The notes under the pieces are model-generated. The model was not told the DNA's origin and made no database searches. It was given only the letters and a program-made list of their open reading frames with translations. The position numbers and the translations under genes were made by a program. Shown here in pieces: positions 26,361 through 34,077 of a stretch of DNA of 64,000 nucleotides (positions are counted from its first letter, which is position 1; each line of letters begins with the position of its first letter). The stretch lies in NCBI RefSeq assembly GCF_008312935.1, contig NZ_VSZO01000003.1, forward strand, positions 39,731 to 103,730, in the 5' to 3' direction. Origin of the DNA: Roseiconus lacunae (GTDB taxonomy: Bacteria > Planctomycetota > Planctomycetia > Pirellulales > Pirellulaceae).

Positions 26361-26684
26361 ATGTCCAAGCAACCCAAGTCCCTTGGCCTGTATTCGTGGT
26401 TGAAGTTCGATTCACGCAAGCAAACGCGATTGATCGGACGCGACCTGTATATGACGAAGGCGTTGAGTGTTTGGGCGTCGCTTGAGGACAGTGAAATCCG
26501 AGCGATCGCAAAACAAAGGTTGGTCAAACGTCACGCGTTTCGTGGCGTCACTAAATCGATCTGGATTGCGATCGCCACGCGTTTGATCACCGAGCTGATC
26601 AAACAGTGGGTGATCAACAACGTGTTCACGCCATCGTTTACCTACCAACCCAACGAGCCAGGGTATGAATCAAGTTCCAAGTGA
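26361..26684 (+). CDS. Hypothetical protein, 107 aa, first gene of plus-strand cassette
   Basis: ATG 26361 (MSKQPKSLGLYSWLKF). Basic N-terminal half with DLYMTKALSVWASLEDSEIR and an amphipathic C-terminal segment (SIWIAIATRLITELIKQW). Overlaps the next gene by 20 bases, so translation is coupled. No family recognised; the amphipathic helix might be membrane-active. Confidence 0.6.
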   Translation: MSKQPKSLGLYSWLKFDSRKQTRLIGRDLYMTKALSVWASLEDSEIRAIAKQRLVKRHAFRGVTKSIWIAIATRLITELIKQWVINNVFTPSFTYQPNEPGYESSSK

Positions 26685-27159
26685 AGTCCGGGGCTGGCGA
26701 TTGTTGATCGGCTATCTGGGCATCATCGTTTTCACGTTCTGGTTTTTCACCGGGCGTGTCTTTAACCCGCTGTCCGGGGCGTTCGTCGCGATGGCCGGTG
26801 GATCGGCGGAGGCACCGGTCTACGGTGACCCGTTGTCGGATGTCGCCGACATCTTGTCCGCGATCGCTTATGTCATCGGCACCGTTTTGTGGTGGACCTT
26901 TTTCAAGGGCTATCGCGTGGCGTCGAGTCTGACGGACATGATCGCGTCTCGATTGCGTCAGTCACGTCAAGTGACCGATGACGCGGTGTCGTCGAACGCA
27001 AACGCCGACGCTGGGGATTCGGCAGCGGATCCGGATCCGCTGGAAGCGGTCATCCTGCGGTTCGATGAGGCCGCCAGAAAGGTCGATGTGACCGCAAAAC
27101 GAGTCGATGAATTCGAGGCCCGAATCATCCGTTTAGAAGAGGCACGACATGGACAGTGA
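26665..27159 (+). CDS. Two-pass membrane protein with C-terminal coiled coil (holin-like candidate)
   Basis: 164 aa. Membrane helices at about 13-31 (LLIGYLGIIVFTFWFFTGRV) and 62-80 (ILSAIAYVIGTVLWWTFFKG), an Ala/Asp-rich linker, then coiled coil (DEAARKVDVTAKRVDEFEAR). Short length, two helices and position ahead of a lytic-enzyme candidate fit a holin, but no holin family is recognisable. Overlaps both neighbours. Confidence 0.62.
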   Translation: MNQVPSEVRGWRLLIGYLGIIVFTFWFFTGRVFNPLSGAFVAMAGGSAEAPVYGDPLSDVADILSAIAYVIGTVLWWTFFKGYRVASSLTDMIASRLRQSRQVTDDAVSSNANADAGDSAADPDPLEAVILRFDEAARKVDVTAKRVDEFEARIIRLEEARHGQ

Positions 27160-27664
27160 ATCAACAAAAGCCATGGCGGAATTGCTGCGATCGATTCGTA
27201 GTCAACCATCATCCAGCCACGTGACGCGTGAGCCGGTCGCGATGCGATTGGTTTGGCCAATCGCGTTTGTCGTGGTCGCGATCTCGGCGATCATCATGCT
27301 GCCCGGACGGTCGATCGGTCCACAGCCAGGTCCGGAGCCAGGTCCGGAGCCAACGCCAGTGGTGGCCGATGTCGCCGAGCTGACCGAGTCATTGTGCGCG
27401 AAGTACATGGCGGCGATGGCGGAGGGGCAAACGTACCTGGCAGAGGAAGTCGCGGCCGGTCGTGTTGCCAATCAAGAGCAGTACTTTGCGATGAGCAAAG
27501 CGCTTTCCACGGCGGCACGCAAGGATGCGTTCATGCCGCTGTCAGATCATGAGAACGTGGCCATGCCACACAACCCGATGGGCGATTGGGACGCGAGCCA
27601 ACGCGAAACTGTCGTCCGTCACACCCAGCAAGTAGCGGAAGGATTCCGGAGGGCATCGCAGTGA
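27149..27664 (+). CDS. Single-pass membrane-anchored protein
   Basis: 171 aa. A cytoplasmic N-terminus of about 32 residues, a membrane helix (MRLVWPIAFVVVAISAIIML), a Pro/Gly repeat (GPQPGPEPGPEPTP) and a helical extracytoplasmic domain (LCAKYMAAMAEGQTYLAEEV). Overlaps both neighbours (11 and 4 bases). Its location before the protease suggests a shared envelope role; family unknown. Confidence 0.62.
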   Translation: MDSESTKAMAELLRSIRSQPSSSHVTREPVAMRLVWPIAFVVVAISAIIMLPGRSIGPQPGPEPGPEPTPVVADVAELTESLCAKYMAAMAEGQTYLAEEVAAGRVANQEQYFAMSKALSTAARKDAFMPLSDHENVAMPHNPMGDWDASQRETVVRHTQQVAEGFRRASQ

Positions 27665-29151
27665 GCGAAGAAAAACCAAGCCAGGAACAGGACGTCGCGT
27701 TTGACGAGTACTCGCACTTGGTCGGCGGATTTGATCCGGACCGCGAAGATCGTGAGCAGCTGGAGCAAACGAAGGCTGAACCGGTGGTGTTGATGATGGG
27801 GGATCTGCCCGAGGAGGTTGACCCGCGAAATCATCCCGAGGCCGGCAAAGGTTTTTTGCGAGTCGAAAATCAGGGATCCATCGGTAGCTGCCAAGGCAAC
27901 GCACTGACCGATTGTGCCGAGTTTTGTTTCTTCCTGGTCACCGGAAAGGTGGTGCAGTTCAGCCGGATGTTTGCGTACCTGGTTTCGCAAATGTTTGATC
28001 GGTTGCGCGGCGATCGCGGAAGTTCGCTGAGTGCCGGCACGAAGGCGGCAAAGGAAGTCGGATTCTGCCCCGAGGATGACGCGCCCTATCCGAACAGTTA
28101 TCCCGGTTGGGGTTGGGTGACGGACAAGATGCGAAAGCTGGCGGAGAAAGCCCGCTTGATGTCGCACACGTTGCCCAAATCGGCGATGGAGTGCAAGCAG
28201 TTTCTGGGGTCCGGGCTTGGGGTGCTGCAGATCGGCATTTCCTGGGGGCCCGCCATGCAGCCAGACAAGTACGGCTGCATTCGCAAGTTCTTTACCACCC
28301 GGCGTGATGGCGGGCATAGCGTCGTGATCGTGGGTTACGTCACTGATGCGACCGTCGGACAACGCAGCACGGCCGGGTATTGGTTCTTGGTCAAGAACAG
28401 CTGGGGGCTGCGATGGGGAATCAAGGGGTACGCGTATTTGGATCCGGCAGCAGTCGACCAAATGCTGAAACATCCCTGGACGGTGATCATTGGCCGTAGC
28501 GATATGGAGACACCGACGCCGAGACCGATTCGCGTTGATTTCACAAAGCAAAGTCGATTCGGTCGCACCTCGATCGAACTAGTGATCGCGGCGGCGATCG
28601 CGATCACGTTGGCCGGTTCGGTGATCCATGCCGGGCCGCCCAGTTGGTTCTCGCCAGATGTGACCGAGCAGGCGGATGTGACTGAGCAGGCGGATGTGAC
28701 TGAGCAGGCGGATGTGACTGAGCAGGCGGCCAGTTATCGAGATCTCGAGAACAACCCCGCGAAGGGCATCCAGCCGGTCAGTTGCGATTGTGATTGCCAG
28801 GCGAAGCTGGATGGGTTGGCCAAGCGGATCGCAGAGCTGGAGCGTGAAGTTGCGTCGATACGATCACGATTGGTTGAAAAGGCGCCGCCACGAGTGACGA
28901 AGCAAGCCGAGCCCCGGGTGGTCGTGACGATGCGCAGTTTCAAAGATGGGGAATGCCCCGCATGTGCTAGGTGGATGATTGCCGAAGCACCTAAGTTGCG
29001 AGCCAAGGGAATTGAGGTTTTCGAAGTCAAAGACATCGAAGGCGAGCCGGCACCGCAGTTGGAATTCAGCGTTGACAATCAAACGTTCCAGTTGAAAACC
29101 GGTTACTTCTTTGCCGAACAGATCCTCAAGACGATCGACACGAAGCGATGA
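27661..29151 (+). CDS. Papain-like (C1A) cysteine protease fused to membrane helix, VTEQAD repeats and thioredoxin-like domain
   Basis: 496 aa from GTG 27661, which overlaps the previous stop (GTGA). Residues 60-280 are a C1A peptidase: Gln71 oxyanion hole and catalytic Cys77 (QGSIGSCQGNAL), His219 (GGHSVVIVGY), Asn246 (FLVKNSWGLRWG). A membrane helix (about 304-324), four VTEQAD repeats (333-356), a CDCDC cluster (375-379) and a coiled coil (382-405) follow. The C-terminus (418-496) resembles thioredoxin/glutaredoxin with C432-x-x-C435 (CPACARW). Likely orientation: protease inside and redox domain outside, or the reverse. It may act on the host envelope at lysis or entry; that role is inferred. 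The desaturase gene overlaps its end by 4 bases. Confidence 0.88.
   Translation: MSEEKPSQEQDVAFDEYSHLVGGFDPDREDREQLEQTKAEPVVLMMGDLPEEVDPRNHPEAGKGFLRVENQGSIGSCQGNALTDCAEFCFFLVTGKVVQFSRMFAYLVSQMFDRLRGDRGSSLSAGTKAAKEVGFCPEDDAPYPNSYPGWGWVTDKMRKLAEKARLMSHTLPKSAMECKQFLGSGLGVLQIGISWGPAMQPDKYGCIRKFFTTRRDGGHSVVIVGYVTDATVGQRSTAGYWFLVKNSWGLRWGIKGYAYLDPAAVDQMLKHPWTVIIGRSDMETPTPRPIRVDFTKQSRFGRTSIELVIAAAIAITLAGSVIHAGPPSWFSPDVTEQADVTEQADVTEQADVTEQAASYRDLENNPAKGIQPVSCDCDCQAKLDGLAKRIAELEREVASIRSRLVEKAPPRVTKQAEPRVVVTMRSFKDGECPACARWMIAEAPKLRAKGIEVFEVKDIEGEPAPQLEFSVDNQTFQLKTGYFFAEQILKTIDTKR
28657..28728 (+). repeat. Four 18-bp tandem repeats encoding (D)VTEQA
   Basis: Four copies of GATGTGACTGAGCAGGCG, the first with one C/T difference, in frame within the protease-thioredoxin gene. 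They form a flexible acidic linker after the membrane helix; copy number could vary by slippage. Confidence 0.95.
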
Positions 29152-29645
29152 TCTGGATTCAAATTCTTGCCGCATGGTTGCTGGCCGATTTTATCACCGG
29201 TGTTTTTCATTGGTTCGAGGATCGTTATTTAGACGATACCCAGTCGCTTGAATTCGCACGCGGATTGGCGACGGACAATCAATTGCACCACGAACGCCCG
29301 ACGGCAATGTTGTTGTCGACGCATTGGCAAAACATGCGATCGGCCGCAATCGTCGCTTGGCCACTTGCCATGCTCGCGTGGTCGATGGGAGCGCCGGTGT
29401 GGTTCTGGTTGGGATTGGCATTTGCAGCGTTCGGGAACCTGGTTCACCGATTTGCACATGAGCCGAGACGAAAGCTACCGCGGTGGATTCGCGGCCTGCA
29501 GGAGTTCGGATTGTTTATCAGTCGCGAGCACCACGATTCGCATCATCGCGAAATGGGGCGGCTGATCCCCAAGAGCCGGGCGGCGATCGCGTATTGCCCT
29601 ATGACCGATTGGGTCAATCCGCTGCTGGACCGCGTCCAATTCTGA
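29148..29645 (+). CDS. Kua/CarF/PEDS1 (TMEM189)-type lipid desaturase
   Basis: 165 aa. Contains the His motifs of the plasmanylethanolamine desaturase family: FHWFEDRY (His21), HHERP (His47-48), NLVHRFAHE (His100, His104) and SREHHDSHH (His128-129, His132-133). The end TDWVNPLLDRVQF mirrors the family's GW.N..L..... closing motif. Hydrophobic helices flank the His clusters (2-18, 68-98). Family members (CarF, PEDS1) introduce the vinyl-ether double bond of plasmalogens using a di-iron centre. This protein is shorter than cellular versions because the N-terminal extension is missing, but all His clusters are present. ATG 29148 overlaps the protease stop (ATGA), so it belongs to the phage cassette. 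Confidence 0.88.
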   Translation: MIWIQILAAWLLADFITGVFHWFEDRYLDDTQSLEFARGLATDNQLHHERPTAMLLSTHWQNMRSAAIVAWPLAMLAWSMGAPVWFWLGLAFAAFGNLVHRFAHEPRRKLPRWIRGLQEFGLFISREHHDSHHREMGRLIPKSRAAIAYCPMTDWVNPLLDRVQF

Positions 29646-29704
29646 GCTCGGTTGGAATCGTTGTTGCGGATGATCGGAGTACGGACCGTCGGAGATCGGT
29701 TTCA

Positions 29705-30205
29705 ATGATCGGACAAGTTGAACAAGGCGTTGATGCGCTGGTCAAGGTGACCGATGGCCGAAGCGAAATTTTTGTCGCTGGCGTGCTGTTGTTCGTTGGG
29801 GCAATCCTAGCGGTGTTCTTTTCATGGAAGTTTCGGACCGACGCGATCGAACGCGAAGACCGCAGGGAAACCGAGCGACAGAAGATGGAAAAAGAGCGTT
29901 CGGCGAAAGAAGAACAGCGGATGCAATCGATGATTGATCACGCTAATTCGATGGCTGCTCGCAACGCGGATCAGTTGGACGTGTTGTGCGGTGCGATGGA
30001 TCGAACATCGCGATGCATGGAATCAATGGCCAAGACATCCGCCAACATGGAGACGGCGGTCCTGGAGTTGTCCGAGCAACAACGCAAAGATCGTTCGGCA
30101 ATTGGATCCATCATCGACGCGACCGAGCTGGCACATCGCGGTGAATCGGATCGGTTTCAGGATGCGATCCGCGATGCGCGAACGGCCCTGCAGAGTAGCA
30201 ATTGA
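29705..30205 (+). CDS. Membrane-anchored coiled-coil protein
   Basis: 166 aa from ATG 29705; the longer frame upstream overlaps the desaturase gene. Membrane helix at about 24-43 (FVAGVLLFVGAILAVFFSWK), then a long charged coiled coil (EREDRRETERQKMEKERSAK) and a second helical region. Topology resembles Rz-type spanins or a tail-associated rod; no family recognised. Confidence 0.65.
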   Translation: MIGQVEQGVDALVKVTDGRSEIFVAGVLLFVGAILAVFFSWKFRTDAIEREDRRETERQKMEKERSAKEEQRMQSMIDHANSMAARNADQLDVLCGAMDRTSRCMESMAKTSANMETAVLELSEQQRKDRSAIGSIIDATELAHRGESDRFQDAIRDARTALQSSN

Positions 30206-30216
30206 ATCAGGAACCG

Positions 30217-30483
30217 ATGATCGCCCACCTGCAACCAACGATTTACGAGCTACGGATCTTTGAAGATGGTGGCCAGTACCCGCACGATTCACCGATCGCG
30301 GTCGCGATGGTTGCGGTTCGCGATCACGGAAAAACGGCCGAAGTACGGATGGCAATGACTAAACGCCGGATGCGGCCGTTTGAGACTCGCCGGCTGGTGT
30401 TCGATGCACTGCGTGCACATGGATTTTGCCGCTGCATTTGGGATCGGGGCGGCGACACTGAACCGGAGTTGATTGAACTATGA
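30217..30483 (+). CDS. Small hypothetical protein, 88 aa
   Basis: ATG 30217 has AGGA four bases upstream; a TTG at 30202 overlaps the previous stop. Alpha/beta composition (PTIYELRIFEDGG, AVAMVAVRDHGKTAEVRMA). Its stop overlaps the tailspike ATG (ATGA-type overlap). Unknown function. Confidence 0.6.
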   Translation: MIAHLQPTIYELRIFEDGGQYPHDSPIAVAMVAVRDHGKTAEVRMAMTKRRMRPFETRRLVFDALRAHGFCRCIWDRGGDTEPELIEL

Positions 30484-33302
30484 CTATTTATGTGTCCACA
30501 TCTGGCAACGATAGCAACCCAGGAACGATCGGATCCCCAAAGCGTGCGATCGCGGCGGCCATCAATACAGCCAGCAGTGCTGGAGATTCGCACGTGATCG
30601 TAGAGTCCGGTACCTACCGAGAAGGCAGTACCTACGGGTTAGACGTGCCTAGCATCAGCCTCGACATCACGGTCACCAGTGACACTGACGACTACGACGA
30701 TGTGACCATATCACCCGGCACTGACAATGCCTCTACGGCACTTAGGTGCGCGCAGAACATGTCGCATAAGCTGACATTGCGGGGCATTACGCTTGCTCCG
30801 CACGGGGACGCTGACGCATTCAACTTCGGAACGGTTTTTTTGCATCAGAATGCAGGCAAGATTCGGTTCGAGAACTGCCACATTGCACACACCGGCGTAA
30901 ACGATGAAGCCGTCGAAGCCCGAACAAGCTGGTCCGGCGTTGACGCAGTAGCAGAGTTCATCGACACGAAGATCACGGGCGGCAAAAGTGGTAACCCGCT
31001 TGTCAATTTCTTCGGCTCATCTTCCGCGACTCGGCGGGTCGTTTTCGAAGATTGTGAAGTCATTCACGGGGGCGATTCTGCAGCCATTCAATGTGCCAAT
31101 GTTGGCGACGTAACCGCAAGCGGTGGTGACAACGAGACCATCATCCGCCGTGGAATCTGGAAAACAACGTCGGGGAGCTACGCGATTCATATCGGCCCGG
31201 TCGATGCAGCACAGCCAACATTCAACACGTTCGATTACCTGATCGAAGACGTGAAGATCTCTGTCAACGAGGTCGCCGGTGCGCATGGACTGCTCGTTGG
31301 TGGTGGCGTTAGCAATTACGTGTTACGCAGGGTTGCGGTGGGAAATGCACCTAGCGGTGCTGACACTTGTTACGGGATCGTTGACAAGGGCCAGAATGGG
31401 CTACATGAAGACTGTGTCTACATGGTTAGCAACGCGGGTTCCTTCGGCTGTGTCTTACTAAAAGGCGCAAAGAACGTTCGCTACGAACGGTGCCTCATGA
31501 CAGTACAAACCGGTGGCGTCATCCGAACGGCACCGGGTTCGAGACTGGGAGGTGCTGGCCTGAACCAGGATGAGACTGAAGAAATCACGTTCAGCGATTG
31601 CACTCTCATCGCCGCGAATGACGTGGCTACATCGCAGTTGTTCCTGGAGATGAGCGATGCCGACACTCACAACATTAGCTTTGAGAACTGCCGGCTGATG
31701 GGCAATGCTGATGGCTTGGGCGCGGCTCCGCAAACCGTCTGGCCGTTATCAGGCGAAAACGCAAACACGTGGTCGCGTACTGCCGCCGTAGAAGGTGCTA
31801 CTGGAGGCATTGAAGATCCGCCGGCATTGCCCGCCGAGGCCGCAGTGTTAGCAAACGTAGAGTACGGGTACGCGAGTGATCCTCGCACCGGATCACTCGC
31901 AGTGGGAGGAGTAACAGGATTTTCCGCTGCAGCGCTTAGCGAAATACTAACTGCGATGGGGCTAACTGAAGGATCACTTGATTCGAAACTAGGCAGTGTG
32001 GGTTCAACGACGAGTAAAGTCCTGGTGGCTGTCGATAGCATTGCGAAATCAACCAACCTTTCGGACACCCCTCTTGCCACACTGACAGCTAATGGCGGCG
32101 TAGATCAGGCTGCCTGGCAGATGGATACTTCGGTCTCCGAAGGCGCGTCCGGCATTGGCAGAACATTTTGGCAAGTTGGTAATTCGCAACGCGTTCGCCG
32201 CGTTGGAAAGCTGGTACAGGTGCAGCTACAAACTGCCGCGGTGCACGATTTTGGTGTCCCCGCAAAGATCAAGGTATTTCGATCTGGATCGGTTGTATCG
32301 GAATCAGAATGGTTCGATCTAAGCGACTCTGCCGGAGTTCGCCAAGTGATTGACTTAGTTACACCAATTGGTGTCCAAGTTGGCGACTATCTTGGGATCT
32401 ATGTTTCCGACGCCGGGGCGGGAGATGCATCTGGTCTGGCTCTGACGAATGCGGCAGGCGAATCCGTCAAGTATGTCGACGGCGATGTGAATTCGGACGC
32501 AGTGTCGGCAACGCTCACCAATTACTCGATTAATCTTGCTGCTATGAGTATCGCGCCTCGACTCGCGATCACTGGCGACTCGATCGCAGAGGGTCACAAT
32601 GGTGCAAGCGACTACCACGGTTTTCTTCATACCAGCAGTACACCTGGAGGTAATGAGGCGAGCGAGATTGGGCATGCGATTCGGAAAATCAAGGGGGACG
32701 CATTTGGGTACGAAAACCATGCACTGGGATCGCAAACTTTTGCATGGGTCCGATCGACCGGTGTGCCTTCCGCCGTGGCATCGCGGGCGCCGAATATTTT
32801 GATTCATTGCGGCGTCAACGACATCGCTCAGTCGCGGGAATGGTCGGACGTTGAGGCAGACCTAGACGCGATCCGCGCCGCAGTGCCAGCAAGCACGGCC
32901 CTGTACATAAACGAAATCCTACCGTGGACAGCGGGCAGCGACACACAAGCCGCGACGATCCGCGATTGGAACACCCGGCTTGCTGTGTGGTGCGATGAAA
33001 ACAACGTATTGCTAATTCGGTGCCACGACGCGATGGGCCAAGTACGTGGAACCACTGGCGAAATTGACGATTTAGCAACCCAATACAATCAAGATGGCGT
33101 GCACCTTACCGAAGCCGGTGTAAACAAGATCGCCGAAATTGTTTCGTTCGTGCTTGCCGGTTCCGATATCGAAAGCTTGGGGCAAAAGATTGACGAAGTC
33201 GCCAACAGAACGAGCAAGTCTGCGATTCGCCAAAGCATTGGTGGCCGTTGGACCGACGAAGATGGCAAGACATTCGATTTGGAGATCACCGATACGCCAT
33301 GA
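30480..33302 (+). CDS. Tailspike/receptor-binding protein: beta-helix plus SGNH hydrolase
   Basis: 940 aa. The N-terminal half begins MTIYVSTSGNDSNPGTIGSP, a DUF1565-like start of right-handed parallel beta-helix proteins, and has repeating rungs to about 430. Residues about 540-690 form a beta-sandwich-like linker. The C-terminal SGNH/GDSL hydrolase has Ser701 (GDS, block I), Asn780 (GVND, block III) and Asp872/His875 (DGVH, block V). Such tailspikes bind and de-esterify or trim surface glycans; here the target would be planctomycete exopolysaccharide. The gene is somewhat AT-richer than the virion operon, consistent with exchange of receptor-binding modules. Confidence 0.9.
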   Translation: MTIYVSTSGNDSNPGTIGSPKRAIAAAINTASSAGDSHVIVESGTYREGSTYGLDVPSISLDITVTSDTDDYDDVTISPGTDNASTALRCAQNMSHKLTLRGITLAPHGDADAFNFGTVFLHQNAGKIRFENCHIAHTGVNDEAVEARTSWSGVDAVAEFIDTKITGGKSGNPLVNFFGSSSATRRVVFEDCEVIHGGDSAAIQCANVGDVTASGGDNETIIRRGIWKTTSGSYAIHIGPVDAAQPTFNTFDYLIEDVKISVNEVAGAHGLLVGGGVSNYVLRRVAVGNAPSGADTCYGIVDKGQNGLHEDCVYMVSNAGSFGCVLLKGAKNVRYERCLMTVQTGGVIRTAPGSRLGGAGLNQDETEEITFSDCTLIAANDVATSQLFLEMSDADTHNISFENCRLMGNADGLGAAPQTVWPLSGENANTWSRTAAVEGATGGIEDPPALPAEAAVLANVEYGYASDPRTGSLAVGGVTGFSAAALSEILTAMGLTEGSLDSKLGSVGSTTSKVLVAVDSIAKSTNLSDTPLATLTANGGVDQAAWQMDTSVSEGASGIGRTFWQVGNSQRVRRVGKLVQVQLQTAAVHDFGVPAKIKVFRSGSVVSESEWFDLSDSAGVRQVIDLVTPIGVQVGDYLGIYVSDAGAGDASGLALTNAAGESVKYVDGDVNSDAVSATLTNYSINLAAMSIAPRLAITGDSIAEGHNGASDYHGFLHTSSTPGGNEASEIGHAIRKIKGDAFGYENHALGSQTFAWVRSTGVPSAVASRAPNILIHCGVNDIAQSREWSDVEADLDAIRAAVPASTALYINEILPWTAGSDTQAATIRDWNTRLAVWCDENNVLLIRCHDAMGQVRGTTGEIDDLATQYNQDGVHLTEAGVNKIAEIVSFVLAGSDIESLGQKIDEVANRTSKSAIRQSIGGRWTDEDGKTFDLEITDTP

Positions 33303-33772
33303 GTTTTGCGGATGTGTTCGGACAGGGGACGTCGGGTAGTGATCCCGCAGAAATTGCCGCTGCGATTATTGCGGAGCTTGGCGATCGACCGATCGTGGTG
33401 ACTCGGAAGTCGCCCCAGTTCGATCCGAAGCAGGCGAAGTTTCGGTTGGTCGTCGGCGACGATTACTTGGTCGCGAATCATCGCCAAACATCGTTTGCGG
33501 TGGATTTTGATCGGACGCCGACTCCAGCTTGGACAGTTGAGGTCGCTGCGAAAGACAAGTACGGCAATCAGTTTGCCGGCGTCGGATCAATCGATGCGAA
33601 TCCGGATCCAGAATCGGATTACATGATCACAATCCAGTGGCCCAGGGCGGACCTAATCCCAATGGATGCAACCGCCAACGGTGTGTGGATGGCTCGCGTG
33701 AAAGACGCCGAGGGCAACCAACAAACGGAAGTGTCCGGGCCGATTACCGTGGCGAATAGTTCGATCGATTAA
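33299..33772 (+). CDS. Hypothetical protein coupled to tailspike gene
   Basis: 157 aa from ATG 33299, overlapping the tailspike stop (ATGA). Starts MSFADVFGQGTSGSDPAEIA; beta-rich middle (KFRLVVGDDYLVANHRQTSF) of immunoglobulin-like character. A tail-fibre accessory or neck-like role is possible from position only. Last gene of the cassette before the terminator. Confidence 0.62.
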   Translation: MSFADVFGQGTSGSDPAEIAAAIIAELGDRPIVVTRKSPQFDPKQAKFRLVVGDDYLVANHRQTSFAVDFDRTPTPAWTVEVAAKDKYGNQFAGVGSIDANPDPESDYMITIQWPRADLIPMDATANGVWMARVKDAEGNQQTEVSGPITVANSSID

Positions 33773-34077
33773 GTTTTGCGCGCCCGACGCGTGAAGCAAA
33801 CGCTGCCTACAATCAATACTACTCGATCCCCAAAGGAGGCCATTCATGGCCAAATTTTTGAGATCGGGCTAAAAACCTCGGTCACGAGGCCCACGGCACC
33901 TGCCCGATGGATTGACAGCGAATCCTGAAAGGTGAATCACACGTGGTTTCGTGGCGAGGCAAGGCATGGGGCCAGCCGGTGCGTTGTCGACCGGCTGGCT
34001 TTTTCTAACGAAACAAAATTCGGGCGATGTCGACTCAACCGTGGCCGGCGCCGATCGGTCAACCCTTGGAGAGTGGG
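33773..34077 (+). other. Convergent intergenic region with terminator
   Basis: Gene-free 305 bases between the plus-strand cassette and the minus-strand terL end. The only clear structure is the hairpin at 33971-34004. A GC-rich partial repeat (CCTCGGTCACGAGG, 33876-33889) may be a second hairpin. Confidence 0.6.
33971..34004 (+). terminator. Rho-independent terminator of plus-strand cassette
   Basis: GCCAGCCGGT pairs perfectly with ACCGGCTGGC around a 9-nt loop, followed by five T. Confidence 0.9.

Noticed and set aside
28657..28728. Tandem 18-bp repeats as CRISPR
   Set aside because: Head-to-tail without spacers, in frame within the protease-thioredoxin gene.
26361..30205. Naming holin, endolysin and spanin genes outright
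   Set aside because: Topology fits, but no lysis-family motif is visible; left as candidates.
30480..33302. Host pectate-lyase-like enzyme
   Set aside because: Operon position, beta-helix start and SGNH domain fit a tailspike in the phage cassette better.
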